Source: CAJPQU01 sp052170475
GTDB taxonomy: Bacteria > Bacillota > Negativicutes > Selenomonadales > Selenomonadaceae
DNA length: 64,000 nt
Direction of reading: 5' to 3'
NCBI GenBank assembly: GCA_052170475.1
Contig: JBQNAL010000001.1
Coordinates: 124,001-188,000 of the forward strand
Each line of letters starts with the position of its first letter. Positions within the stretch are counted from its first letter, which is position 1. Made by a program: the position numbers and the translations under genes. Below the pieces are notes generated by a model. That model ran no database searches. It was not told the DNA's origin and worked only from the letters and a program-made list of their open reading frames with translations. Below are positions 34,651 through 42,908 of this stretch, piece by piece.

Positions 34651-36045
34651 ATGATCGGCGGAAAAATTCTGCGCGTGAAAAAAAACGGCATAGCGGAGGA
34701 ATTGGGACTCGTCGCGGGAGATACGGTGCTCGCGGTGAACGGGAACCGGCTTTTGGACATCATCGACGTGAGTTTCGCCATGGCGGAGGAAGAGATCGAG
34801 CTCTTGGTGGAACACGCGGACGGCGAACAGGAACTGCTGGCCTTTGACAAGGACTACGACGAAGAATTAGGCGTGGAGTTTACGTCGGCGGTTTTTGACG
34901 GCATCCGCCAGTGCGCGAATCATTGTTGTTTTTGCTTCGTGGATCAGGTGGCGCCCCACATGCGGGACAGTCTTTACATCAAGGATGATGATTACCGCTT
35001 GTCCTTCCTTTACGGCAATTTTGTGACCTTGACGAATCTTTCCGATAAAGATTTTCAGCGGATTCAGCAGTATCACCTCTCACCGCTCTTCGTTTCTGTT
35101 CATACCACGAATATGAACCTTCGTGCTGAGATGCTTGGGACGCCCCGTGCCTGCCGTCTGATGGAGCAGTTGGAACGCCTCGCACAGGCGGGGATCGCCT
35201 GTCATACCCAGATCGTCCTCTGTCCCGGCCTAAACGACGGGGAAGAGTTGGAACGCACGCTGCGGGATCTGTCGAATCCACAGTTCGGAATCCTTTCGGT
35301 GGCGGTCGTTCCCGTGGGGCTGACGCAGTTTCGCGCCGGGTGTGCGCCCTTGACCCTCTTTGATCGCGCGGGCGCAGATCGCGTGATCAAAGAGGTGCGG
35401 CGCTGGCAAGAACGCTTGCGGCGGGAGACGGGGCGCACTTTCGTGTATTTGGGCGATGAATTTTATTTGTTGGCGGAGGCGGTCTTTCCCCCGGTTTCGG
35501 AATATGACGATTTTCCGCAGCTCGACAATGGGATCGGTCTGGTGCCGAACTTCTTGGCGGAATGGGAGGAGCGCGCGGCGAAAGGCGGTGCGTCTTATGA
35601 GGAGCCGCTCTCTTTAGATGTGGTCTGCGGCACGGGGGTAGCGCCGGTCTTTCAGCGGCTCATCGAAGCGCTTTCCCTGCCCCACCTTACGGTGCGGTTA
35701 GTGCCGGTGGAAAACGCTTGGTTTGGCAGATCCGTCAACGTGTCCGGGCTTTTGACGGGACGGGACATTGAAGCGGCGCTCAACGCATTGGAAGGCCGGC
35801 GGGACGGCGTCATCATTCCTCGGTGTGCCCTTAGGAGCGGGGAGAATGTCTTTTTGGACGATTATCCGCTTGAGGCGCTGCGGGAACGTCTGCGCGTGCG
35901 TGTGGAATCGGCGCTCGGCGGCGCGGAATTGTATGATCTTCTTGCCCATTGGGGTGAAAGAGAAACGGGGGATCCGTCGGAGCGTTTTTATACTTGGCAG
36001 AGCAACGCGGCCTATACGAAACTGGAGGACAAGCATCATGAGTAA
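34651..36045 (+). CDS. PDZ-radical SAM protein of the DUF512 family
   Basis: A 464-residue protein with an N-terminal PDZ-like domain (residues 1-65; GLVAGDTVLAVNGN), a radical-SAM-like cluster motif CANHCCFCFVDQ (CX3CX2C) near 89-98, and a C-terminal DUF512 domain with NFLAEWEE, VVCGTGVAPVF and the VSGLLTGRDI segment. The family is widespread in Firmicutes, usually beside der as here, and its reaction is not established to my knowledge. ATG 34651 is taken as start; TTG 34639 lies directly against the GAAAGGAA site. The end overlaps the der start by 8 bases. Confidence 0.88.
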   Translation: MIGGKILRVKKNGIAEELGLVAGDTVLAVNGNRLLDIIDVSFAMAEEEIELLVEHADGEQELLAFDKDYDEELGVEFTSAVFDGIRQCANHCCFCFVDQVAPHMRDSLYIKDDDYRLSFLYGNFVTLTNLSDKDFQRIQQYHLSPLFVSVHTTNMNLRAEMLGTPRACRLMEQLERLAQAGIACHTQIVLCPGLNDGEELERTLRDLSNPQFGILSVAVVPVGLTQFRAGCAPLTLFDRAGADRVIKEVRRWQERLRRETGRTFVYLGDEFYLLAEAVFPPVSEYDDFPQLDNGIGLVPNFLAEWEERAAKGGASYEEPLSLDVVCGTGVAPVFQRLIEALSLPHLTVRLVPVENAWFGRSVNVSGLLTGRDIEAALNALEGRRDGVIIPRCALRSGENVFLDDYPLEALRERLRVRVESALGGAELYDLLAHWGERETGDPSERFYTWQSNAAYTKLEDKHHE

Positions 36046-37366
36046 GCCTATCGTCGCCATCGTAGGACGCCCCAATGTGGGAAAGTCCACGCTATTTAAT
36101 CAGATCGGAAAAAAGCGTGTTTCCATTGTCGATGACATGCCGGGTGTGACTCGGGATCGCATTTATTTGGACGCCGTGTGGCTGGATCGAGCCTTCACCA
36201 TGATCGACACGGGGGGCATTGCGTTTGAGGAGGAGGACGCGCTCCTTCCCTCCATGCGGCGGCAGGCGCGCATCGCCATGGAGGAAGCAGACGTCGTTGT
36301 TTTTGTCGTCGATGGGCGCACCGGGCTGACCACTGCGGATACCGAGGTGGCGAAGCTCCTGCGCACGACGAAAAAACCTGTGGTCTTGGCCGTCAATAAG
36401 ATTGATAGTCCGAAACAGGCCAATGATGTCTATGAATTTTACCATTTGGGATTGGGGGAGCCGATTCCCATCGCGGCCGCCAATTCCCTCAATTTGGGGG
36501 ATCTCTTGGACGCCATTGTCGCGGCTTTTCCTGACCATGAGGAGGACGCGGGCGAACATGATGAGATCGCCATCGCCGTCATTGGCCGTCCCAACGTGGG
36601 AAAATCTTCGCTGGTCAACGCCATCTTGGGAGAAGAGCGGGTGATCGTCAGCGACATCCCGGGGACGACACGGGACGCGATTGATACGCACTTTACGAAA
36701 GAGGACATCAAATTCACGCTCATTGATACCGCGGGGATGCGCCGCAAAGGGCGCATCGACGAAGATGTGGAGCGGTACAGCGTCATGCGTTCCCTGCGCG
36801 CCGTGGATCGGGCGGACGTGGTTCTCTTGGTGCTGAATGCGGTAGAGGGGATCACGGATCAGGACATCAAGATCGCGGGGTATGCCCATGAGTCGGGAAA
36901 AGGTGTCATCTTGGTGGTCAACAAGTGGGATCTTTATGAAAAGGATGAGAAGTCTACGCTGCGGTTCACCGAGGAGCTCAGAAACAAAATCGCCTTTTTG
37001 CAGTATGCGCCGGTACTCTATACATCGGCGCTGACAAAGCAGCGGGTACATCGTGTGACGGACTTGGTGAAGTATGTGGCGGATCAGCAGTCCATGCGGA
37101 TTCAGACCAGCACGCTCAACGAGCTTATTCAAGACGCCATCGCGGTGAATCCGCCGCCTGCCCATAAGGGCAAACCCCTTAAAATTTTCTTTATGACGCA
37201 AACGGGGATTCAGCCGCCCAAGTTTATCGTATTCGTCAATGACCCGGAACTCATGCACTTTTCCTATCTGCGCTTCCTTGAGAACAAACTGCGGGAGACC
37301 TTTGGCTTTGAAGGTGCGCCCATCCGCATCATCCCGCGCAGTCGAAACGAGAAGGAGGAGGAATGA
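36038..37366 (+). CDS. der: Ribosome-assembly GTPase Der (EngA)
   Basis: A 442-residue protein with two tandem GTPase domains and a C-terminal KH-like domain, needed for 50S subunit assembly. G1 motifs GRPNVGKST (about residue 8) and GRPNVGKSS (about 183), G3 DTGG and DTAG, and G4 NKID and NKWD are all intact. ATG 36038 has GGAGGA 8 bases upstream, within the previous gene, and matches the normal N-terminus (SKPIVAIVGRPNVGKS). The stop overlaps plsY by ATGA. Confidence 0.96.
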   Translation: MSKPIVAIVGRPNVGKSTLFNQIGKKRVSIVDDMPGVTRDRIYLDAVWLDRAFTMIDTGGIAFEEEDALLPSMRRQARIAMEEADVVVFVVDGRTGLTTADTEVAKLLRTTKKPVVLAVNKIDSPKQANDVYEFYHLGLGEPIPIAAANSLNLGDLLDAIVAAFPDHEEDAGEHDEIAIAVIGRPNVGKSSLVNAILGEERVIVSDIPGTTRDAIDTHFTKEDIKFTLIDTAGMRRKGRIDEDVERYSVMRSLRAVDRADVVLLVLNAVEGITDQDIKIAGYAHESGKGVILVVNKWDLYEKDEKSTLRFTEELRNKIAFLQYAPVLYTSALTKQRVHRVTDLVKYVADQQSMRIQTSTLNELIQDAIAVNPPPAHKGKPLKIFFMTQTGIQPPKFIVFVNDPELMHFSYLRFLENKLRETFGFEGAPIRIIPRSRNEKEEE

Positions 37367-37965
37367 GCATGGCGCTGTTTTTGGCCTGTGCAGCCAGTTA
37401 TCTTGTCGGATCCATTCCAAGCGGGCTCATCTTCGGTAAGCTCTTTTGGGGGGTGGATCTGCGTCAGCACGGCAGTCATAACATTGGGGCGACAAACGCT
37501 TGGCGGACGTTGGGGAAGGGTGCTGGCTTTCTGATCTTTTTCTTTGATTTTTTGAAGGGGGTCTGTGGCGTGTATCTGGGGAGCCTCAGCGCGTTCACTC
37601 CCACGGCGATGGTGTTAGGCGGTCTCATGGCCATCGTCGGACATTCCTGTTCGGTCTTTCTTCGCTTTCAAGGGGGAAAAGGGGTGGCTACGGGGCTTGG
37701 GGTCATTGCCATGCTGATGCCCGAGACGACGCTGTTCATTTTTTTGCTGTGGTTTCTCATCGTGTACTTCACGGGCTACGTTTCTCTCGGCTCGATTGTC
37801 GCCGCCGCCGTAGTTCCCGTGTTGGCCTGGTGGGGAAAAGCGCCTGGGGTGTATACCTTGTTTGGCCTCGTGGCGGCGCTTTTTGTGACCTATCGCCATA
37901 AGGCGAATATTGCGCGGCTTTTAGCGGGGACAGAGAGCAAGATCAAAGCGGGCAAGCGGCCGTAG
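37363..37965 (+). CDS. plsY: Acyl-phosphate:glycerol-3-phosphate acyltransferase
   Basis: A 200-residue integral membrane enzyme that makes lysophosphatidic acid from acyl-phosphate. The conserved loops are GSIPSG, GSHNIGATNAWRTLG and GGKGVATGLG, among five or six hydrophobic helices. The tail is basic. An AAGGAGGAGG tract lies before ATG 37363, which overlaps the der stop; ATG 37369 has better spacing and would shorten the protein by two residues. It provides the substrate for PlsC. Confidence 0.94.
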   Translation: MSMALFLACAASYLVGSIPSGLIFGKLFWGVDLRQHGSHNIGATNAWRTLGKGAGFLIFFFDFLKGVCGVYLGSLSAFTPTAMVLGGLMAIVGHSCSVFLRFQGGKGVATGLGVIAMLMPETTLFIFLLWFLIVYFTGYVSLGSIVAAAVVPVLAWWGKAPGVYTLFGLVAALFVTYRHKANIARLLAGTESKIKAGKRP

Positions 37966-38177
37966 GAAGCGGCGGCAAATGCTGCATCAAGGTGGGAAAC
38001 AGGCGGGCTGTCTTGCGGTGGCTGGTTTGATTTCCTTTATGTTTGGGGAAAAGTATGCTATACTGTAGTCCGTTAGGGTTTTACGCTTGTCCATTTACCG
38101 TCGGCGTATGCTTTAGCGGATATTTTATGAGGCGGTACGGGGCGGCGACGCAGTATGATGACATGGGAGGCAGCAAG
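37966..38177 (+). other. Intergenic region with probable promoter for the ACT-hom-thrB operon
   Basis: TG-C-TATACT (38056-38064) is an extended -10 with a weak TTTATG 17 bases upstream. About 110 bases separate it from the first start codon. I see no T-box, leader peptide with repeated threonine codons, or terminator in this leader. Confidence 0.45.
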
Positions 38178-38624
38178 ATGGACAAAGAGAAAAGCAGTTT
38201 TTTTCTGGTGCGGGAAGAAATTTTGCCGGAGGCGATCAAGAAGACCATCCGTGTGAAGGAAATGCTCAAGCGCGGCAATGCCCGTACCATTAACGAAGCG
38301 GTGGAAAAGATGGATTTGAGCCGCAGCGCTTACTATAAGTACAAGGATTATGTATTCCCCTTTTATGAAGCCAGCCGCAATAAGATCGTGACGTTGACTT
38401 TTCTCTTGGAGCATAAAAAGGGTGTGTTGTCTCGGGTGCTGAATACGATTTCTGATGATTCGGGCAGCGTCATGACGATCAATCAGGGGATCCCCTTGCA
38501 GGGGGTGGCGCACGTGACGGTTTCCATCGAGACGGTGAACTTGACCGTGGATTTGGAGGCGCTTTTGGACAAGCTCCGCATGGTGGACGGCGTGAAGCGG
38601 TTAGACGTGCTGGGACAGGCGTGA
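38178..38624 (+). CDS. ACT domain-containing protein (PheB/UPF0735 family)
   Basis: A 148-residue protein. The N-terminal half is helical with a helix-turn-helix look (ARTINEAVEKMDLSRSAYYKYKDYVFPF), and the C-terminal half is an ACT domain (VTLTFLLEHKKGVLSRVLNTISDD). The family commonly sits before homoserine dehydrogenase, and an amino-acid-sensing regulatory role is inferred. ATG 38178 has GGGAGG 7 bases upstream; the frame is open upstream to 38043 but that part runs through the promoter. hom follows after about 50 bases. Confidence 0.85.
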   Translation: MDKEKSSFFLVREEILPEAIKKTIRVKEMLKRGNARTINEAVEKMDLSRSAYYKYKDYVFPFYEASRNKIVTLTFLLEHKKGVLSRVLNTISDDSGSVMTINQGIPLQGVAHVTVSIETVNLTVDLEALLDKLRMVDGVKRLDVLGQA

Positions 38625-38673
38625 GGCGCGGTTGACCAAGATACCGGCAGATATGGTGAGGAAAGGTGTCAGA

Positions 38674-39978
38674 ATGGAGAAACCGATTACAGTCGGCTTG
38701 CTCGGCTCGGGGACGGTAGGGACGGGCGTCCTTCGGGTGATGCAGGAAAATGCTTACGAGATCGCGCAAAAGGTGGGCGCGCCCGTCGAGATCAAAACGG
38801 TATTGGTGCGGGATACAAAAAAAGTGCGGCCGTACATGGAAGGCGTTCACTTGACCGATGAGATTGACGAGATTCTAGAGGACGATGGGATCGACATCGT
38901 CGTCGAACTCATGGGTGGACTGCATCCGGCGCGGGAATACATGTTAGCGGCGATGAAGGCAGGCAAGCATGTCGTGACGGCCAACAAGGATGTGGTGGCG
39001 CAGTTTGGAAAAGATATGTTCGAGGCGGCGGAGACATATCATACGGGATTTCGGTTTGAGGCCAGCGTGGGGGGCGGGATCCCCATCGTCACCCCCATCA
39101 AAGAGTGCCTGACGGCGAACCGAATCACGGAGATCATGGGCATCGTCAACGGGACGACGAATTATATGCTCACCAAGATGACCCAGCTGGGCAGCGACTA
39201 TGAGAGCGTCCTGAAAGAGGCGCAGGAAAAAGGGTATGCGGAAGCGGATCCCACGGCGGACGTGGAGGGGCTCGACGCTGCGCGCAAGGCAGCGATTTTA
39301 GCGTCCTTGGCGTTTAATACGCGGGTGGGGCTGTCGGATGTCTCCGTGGAAGGGATCACGAAGATCACGCCGGAAGATATTGATTACGCGCGAAAATTGG
39401 GCTATGTGGTCAAGCTCTTGGCCATCGCCAAAGATTCTCCGGCGCAAGGGATCGACGTGCGGGTGCATCCCGTCTTTTTGCGATCGTCACACCCCTTGGC
39501 GGCGGTGAACGATGTATTCAACGCGATCTTTGTCAAGGGAAATGCCATCGGCGAGGCCATGTTTTACGGGCAGGGTGCCGGCGCTTTGCCTACGGCGTCA
39601 GCGGTCATCGCGGACATCGTGGCCTTGGCGAGGCAGATGGCCAAAGGGGTGGCAGGGGAGATCGGCTGCACCTGTTTTGCTCATAAATCGTTCTGCCCGC
39701 TGGATGATACGATTTCTGACTATTACATGCGCCTTTTGGTCGCCGATGAGCCTGGGGTTTTGGGAACCATCGCCACGGCCTTTGGCACCCATGGCGTGAG
39801 CCTGAAGTCGGTCATTCAAACGCGCTATGTGGGGGACAGTGCGGAGATCGTCGTGATCACCCATCGCGTGCAGCACCGAAAGATGCGGGAGGCGGAACAG
39901 GCGTTGACGGCGCTGCCGGTGGTGCAGCGTATTTCCAATGTCATTCGGGTGGAGATGACCCGGGAGGGCGGGGTGTGA
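38674..39978 (+). CDS. hom: Homoserine dehydrogenase
   Basis: A 434-residue NAD(P)-dependent enzyme reducing aspartate semialdehyde to homoserine. The Rossmann motif is VGLLGSGTVGTGV; VTANKD, EASVGGGIPIV, NGTTNYMLTKM, the catalytic loop AEADPTADVEGLDAARKAAIL and GQGAGALPTASAV all match. A C-terminal ACT domain (LLVADEPGVLGTIATAFGTHGVSLKSVIQ) suggests feedback by threonine. ATG 38674 has GAGGAAAGG 7 bases upstream. The TGA overlaps the thrB start. Confidence 0.95.
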   Translation: MEKPITVGLLGSGTVGTGVLRVMQENAYEIAQKVGAPVEIKTVLVRDTKKVRPYMEGVHLTDEIDEILEDDGIDIVVELMGGLHPAREYMLAAMKAGKHVVTANKDVVAQFGKDMFEAAETYHTGFRFEASVGGGIPIVTPIKECLTANRITEIMGIVNGTTNYMLTKMTQLGSDYESVLKEAQEKGYAEADPTADVEGLDAARKAAILASLAFNTRVGLSDVSVEGITKITPEDIDYARKLGYVVKLLAIAKDSPAQGIDVRVHPVFLRSSHPLAAVNDVFNAIFVKGNAIGEAMFYGQGAGALPTASAVIADIVALARQMAKGVAGEIGCTCFAHKSFCPLDDTISDYYMRLLVADEPGVLGTIATAFGTHGVSLKSVIQTRYVGDSAEIVVITHRVQHRKMREAEQALTALPVVQRISNVIRVEMTREGGV

Positions 39979-40913
39979 TGGAGCGCTCGGTGACGGTTCG
40001 GGTACCCGGTACCAGTGCCAACTGCGGACCGGGCTTCGATACCTTGGGGGTCGCCTGCACCCTATATAACGATCTGACGCTGTCGCTTTTGCCGGAACAT
40101 CGTTTGGAAATTTCGGCGGAGGGCGAGGGGGCGGAGCATATTCCCTTGGACGAGCGCAACATGGTGTGGCGCGCTATCCAGCGGGTGCTGAAGCGTGCCC
40201 GCCGCACGGCGAGCTATTCGGGGGCGGTCATTCACATGGTGAATCGGATTCCCCTCTCGCGTGGCTTGGGCAGCAGCGCGGCGGCCATTGTGGCGGGACT
40301 CAAGGCGGCCAATCTCCTCTTGGACAATCCCTTCAGCCGCCGTGAGCTGCTGCAAATGGCGACGGATATGGAAGGCCATCCAGATAATGTCGCGCCGGCG
40401 CTCTTGGGCGGATTCACGGTCAGTATGCTGCACCAGCGCCGGGCAGAGAGCTTTTCTTTTTTGCCGCGCCTGCCCTTAAAATTGGTGGTGGCGATTCCGG
40501 CCTTTCCCCTCTCCACGCGATTGGCGCGGAATGCTTTGCCGGAGACGGTTCCCCTCGCCGATGCTGTCTTTAACGTCAGCCGGGCGGCGCTCTTGGTGGG
40601 GGCGCTCCTCAAGGGGAATCCGCGCTTTTTGAGCCATGCCTTTGACGATGCCCTCCATCAGCCTTATCGTGCCAAACTCATTCCCGGGATGTATGAGGTG
40701 ATGGAGGCGGCGAAACAGGCGGGCGCTTTGGGCGCGGCCATGAGCGGGGCGGGGCCGTGCCTGATGGCGTACACGTTGGAGCATGAAGCGGCCATCGGCG
40801 ATGCCATGGTTCAGGCGTTTCGCTCCCATGACATTGAGGCGCGGTGCCTGCTCTTGGACATCGATCGGCGCGGTGCGCATCTTGTCAAGGAAGGACAGGA
40901 GGAGTTGGCGTAG
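39978..40913 (+). CDS. thrB: Homoserine kinase
   Basis: A 311-residue GHMP kinase making O-phosphohomoserine for threonine synthesis. It begins VTVRVPGTSANCGPGFDTLG, has the ATP loop PLSRGLGSSAAAIVAGL and the third GHMP motif GAAMSGAGPCLMAY. ATG 39978 shares its A with the hom stop codon; a GTG at 39975 is equally possible. thrC is not in the window. Confidence 0.94.
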   Translation: MERSVTVRVPGTSANCGPGFDTLGVACTLYNDLTLSLLPEHRLEISAEGEGAEHIPLDERNMVWRAIQRVLKRARRTASYSGAVIHMVNRIPLSRGLGSSAAAIVAGLKAANLLLDNPFSRRELLQMATDMEGHPDNVAPALLGGFTVSMLHQRRAESFSFLPRLPLKLVVAIPAFPLSTRLARNALPETVPLADAVFNVSRAALLVGALLKGNPRFLSHAFDDALHQPYRAKLIPGMYEVMEAAKQAGALGAAMSGAGPCLMAYTLEHEAAIGDAMVQAFRSHDIEARCLLLDIDRRGAHLVKEGQEELA

Positions 40914-40917
40914 GGGT

Positions 40918-42198
40918 ATGCAGGAAATGGCCTTTGTCAAGCGTGTGCGGGCGGCCGGGGGCGGAGTTTACGTCGTCGGCGGCTGGGTGCGGGATCGGCT
41001 GCGCGGCGTATGCCCCAAGGACAAGGATTATGTCGTCGTCGGCATGACGGCGGAAAAGTTTACTGCCCTCTTTCCTAAAGCACAATGCGTAGGGCGGTCG
41101 TTTCCTGTTTTTCTTTTGCCGCTGGAGGAAACTTTGGCGGAAATTGCCTTGGCGCGCAGGGAGAAAAAGCAAGGGACAGGGTATCGGGGGTTTTCGGTAG
41201 AGGCCGATGGCAATGTGACGATTGAGGAGGATCTCTTTCGTCGGGATACGACCATGAACAGCATGGCGATGGAGCTGCCGGCAGGAACACTCATTGATCC
41301 TTACGGGGGGCAAAAGGACATTGCCCATCGCCTCATCCGAGCCGTGTCGCCCCACTTTACGGAGGATCCGGTGCGGGCGTTGCGGGCGGCGCGGCAGGCG
41401 GCGACGTTTGGCTTTTCCGTTGCCCCAGAAACGATCCTCTCCATGACCGCCTGTCGAGAGGAGTTGTGCCGCGAGCCGGGGGAGAGAATTTTAGAAGAGT
41501 TGACGCGGGCGCTGTCTGCACCGCGCCCGTCGAAATTTTTTCGTGTCCTTTGCCGGGCAAACCTGTTGTCGGCGGTTTTTCCCGAGATGTACGATCTCAT
41601 CGGGAAGAGCCAGCCGGTTTTTTTTCACCCGGAGGGGGATGCGTTCGAGCATACGATGGCGCTCGTTGATGCGGTGGCGGCGGAAAGTGACGATGTTGTC
41701 ACGCGCTTTGCCGCACTCGTGCACGACTTGGGGAAGGGGACGACGCCGCCGGCGATGCTACCGCACCATTACGGACACGAGGAGCGCGGCTTGGCGGTGT
41801 TTGATGCGTGGGGCAAGCGGCTGCCATTTCCTCGGCGCTGGCGGGATACGGCGCGCTTTGTCATTGCAGAGCACATGCGGGCGCCGCGCCTGACAAAGCC
41901 GGGCAAGATCGTCCGCCTGCTGCTTGCCCTTGATCGGCTTCCCATTGGGGCGGAAAATTTCTCCCTCATCATCAAGAAGGATCACGGTTCTTTACCCCCG
42001 TATTTGGCGCATGTTTCTGCCTATTTGCGTCTGCTGCTGTCCGTTCGCGGCACAAAGGCGCCGCACCGCTTGTCCGGGCAAGCCGTTGGGCAGTGGATCT
42101 TCGAGCGCCGTGTTCGGGCGTATCAGCTGGCGGCCGAGCGGGGGATGTCCGGTGATTCGGTTCCGCTTGACAAGGACAGCTACCCCTTGTATTTATGA
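40918..42198 (+). CDS. cca: CCA tRNA nucleotidyltransferase with HD domain (proteobacterial-type Cca)
   Basis: A 426-residue class II nucleotidyltransferase with GGWVRDRLRG, PKDKDYVVVG, RRDTTMNSMAMEL (the RRD nucleotide-selection motif), EDPVRALRAARQAA and a C-terminal HD phosphohydrolase domain (HDLGKGTTPPAMLPHHYGH). The wording follows E. coli Cca along its length, including the DKDYVVVG and GYxGF segments. Such HD-containing enzymes add CCA and also have phosphatase/phosphodiesterase activity. ATG 40918 follows the thrB stop by 4 bases. tRNA-Arg in this window already encodes CCA, so repair may be the main role for that tRNA. Confidence 0.92.
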   Translation: MQEMAFVKRVRAAGGGVYVVGGWVRDRLRGVCPKDKDYVVVGMTAEKFTALFPKAQCVGRSFPVFLLPLEETLAEIALARREKKQGTGYRGFSVEADGNVTIEEDLFRRDTTMNSMAMELPAGTLIDPYGGQKDIAHRLIRAVSPHFTEDPVRALRAARQAATFGFSVAPETILSMTACREELCREPGERILEELTRALSAPRPSKFFRVLCRANLLSAVFPEMYDLIGKSQPVFFHPEGDAFEHTMALVDAVAAESDDVVTRFAALVHDLGKGTTPPAMLPHHYGHEERGLAVFDAWGKRLPFPRRWRDTARFVIAEHMRAPRLTKPGKIVRLLLALDRLPIGAENFSLIIKKDHGSLPPYLAHVSAYLRLLLSVRGTKAPHRLSGQAVGQWIFERRVRAYQLAAERGMSGDSVPLDKDSYPLYL

Positions 42199-42215
42199 GA
42201 GGCAGTGGGTATAAT
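42187..42215 (+). promoter_or_regulatory. Possible promoter of the small membrane protein gene
   Basis: A perfect TATAAT (42210-42215) stands 17 bases after TTGTAT (42187-42192). The start codon is only 23 bases further, with GGGAGG between. The short leader makes this tentative. Confidence 0.4.
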
Positions 42216-42238
42216 AAGGAAAAAGGGAGGTGCGGCTG

Positions 42239-42502
42239 GTGACGGATCAGGAGATTGCGTTGCGGATTCTTTGCTCGCTCTTTGGCGCGGTCTGCATCAT
42301 CAATATTTTCGCACGGGTATTGGGCGAGGAGCGAAAAAAAGCGTGGTTTCGGGTGCGTTCCGATTTCAGCTTTTTTAATATGCGGGGCATTTTTGGCAGA
42401 AGCTGGCTCTTTGGGCGGCCTCAGACGATTGAAGGCGTAGGGGTAGCGTTGGCGATGTTTGCGTGCATTGCCGCCGCCAGTTTCGTCATTTTTATCGTGT
42501 AG
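42239..42502 (+). CDS. Small two-helix membrane protein of unknown function
   Basis: I do not recognise this 87-residue protein. GTG 42239 has GGGAGG 8 bases upstream. Two hydrophobic helices lie at about residues 9-27 and 64-86, separated by a basic loop (GEERKKAWFRVR) and an aromatic stretch (FSFFNMRGIFGRSWLFGRP). The good ribosome site, own -10 box and high G+C coding look support a real gene. It lies between cca and the cobalamin riboswitch and could be unrelated to both. Confidence 0.6.
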   Translation: MTDQEIALRILCSLFGAVCIINIFARVLGEERKKAWFRVRSDFSFFNMRGIFGRSWLFGRPQTIEGVGVALAMFACIAAASFVIFIV

Positions 42503-42531
42503 GCGCACGCTGCGTTGAATTTCATAGGGAA

Positions 42532-42575
42532 GAAACGCTGTGGATCAAAGGCTTTGGCGGTCGTAACAGCGTTTC
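42532..42575 (+). repeat. Perfect 10-bp inverted repeat upstream of the riboswitch
   Basis: GAAACGCTGT (42532-42541) and ACAGCGTTTC (42566-42575) are perfect complements around a 24-base loop containing CAAAGGCTTTG. It ends seven bases before the riboswitch aptamer. There is no T run, so it is either an operator, a transcript-processing hairpin or a weak end signal of the preceding gene. Confidence 0.55.
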
Positions 42576-42581
42576 GATAAG

Positions 42582-42786
42582 GGACAGGTGCTTTCGAGGA
42601 AGCAAGGACAAGATGATGGGCTGTGTTTATCGGCGCTTCCTTTCCAAAGCCTAACAGAAAAGCCGGTGAGAGGCCGGCGCGGTCACGCCACTGTAAGATG
42701 GAGCGGCTCTGAGTGTATGCCACTGGTCATGTTGCCGGGAAGGTTCGGAGACGCGAGGAAGTCGAGCCAGGAGAACTGCCTGTTCA
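42582..42786 (+). promoter_or_regulatory. Cobalamin (B12) riboswitch aptamer
   Basis: The stretch carries the conserved B12 elements in order: ACAGGTGC (5' side of P1), AAAAGCCGGTGAGAGGCCGG, CGCCACTGTAAG (42686-42697), TGCCACTGG, CCGGGAAGG and the B12 box GCCAGGAGAACTGCC (42766-42780), then CTGT closing P1. Such RNAs bind adenosyl- or other cobalamins and normally lower expression when B12 is plentiful. A terminator follows at 42843-42875 and the regulated gene is btuF. Confidence 0.95.
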
Positions 42787-42834
42787 GCGATCACCGTTTG
42801 ACTTGCGAGGGATGGGGAAGGGGATCGAAAGACA

Positions 42835-42850
42835 GGACAGGTGCCTTTCG
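42835..42850 (+). repeat. Second copy of the riboswitch P1 5' strand (direct repeat)
   Basis: GGACAGGTGCCTTTCG here repeats GGACAGGTGCTTTCG of 42582-42596 with one extra C. The two copies flank the aptamer. The second overlaps the left arm of the terminator, so it could compete with the first copy for the P1 3' strand (CCTGT). Confidence 0.8.
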
Positions 42851-42875
42851 CTCTTTTCGCGGCGGAAGGCTTTTT
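42843..42875 (+). terminator. Riboswitch expression-platform terminator
   Basis: GCCTTTCGC (42843-42851) pairs with GCGGAAGGC (42862-42870), nine pairs with one G-U, followed by TTTTTG. Its left arm can instead pair through CTTTCG with CGAAAG at 42826-42831, giving a plausible antiterminator. btuF starts 33 bases after the T run. Confidence 0.82.
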
Positions 42876-42908
42876 GTTTGCGCAAAGACGGATCAAGGGG
42901 GATGGAAG

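Noticed and set aside
36092..37420. Minus-strand open frame (442 codons) opposite der
   Set aside because: Same reason: full overlap with a well-conserved gene and no recognisable protein features.
38065..38177. Threonine attenuator or T-box before the ACT-hom-thrB operon
   Set aside because: No T-box sequence, no leader peptide rich in Thr codons and no terminator hairpin seen.
42588..42908. Coding extension upstream of btuF through the riboswitch
   Set aside because: The frame is open but overlaps the aptamer and terminator; the lipoprotein signal begins at 42909.
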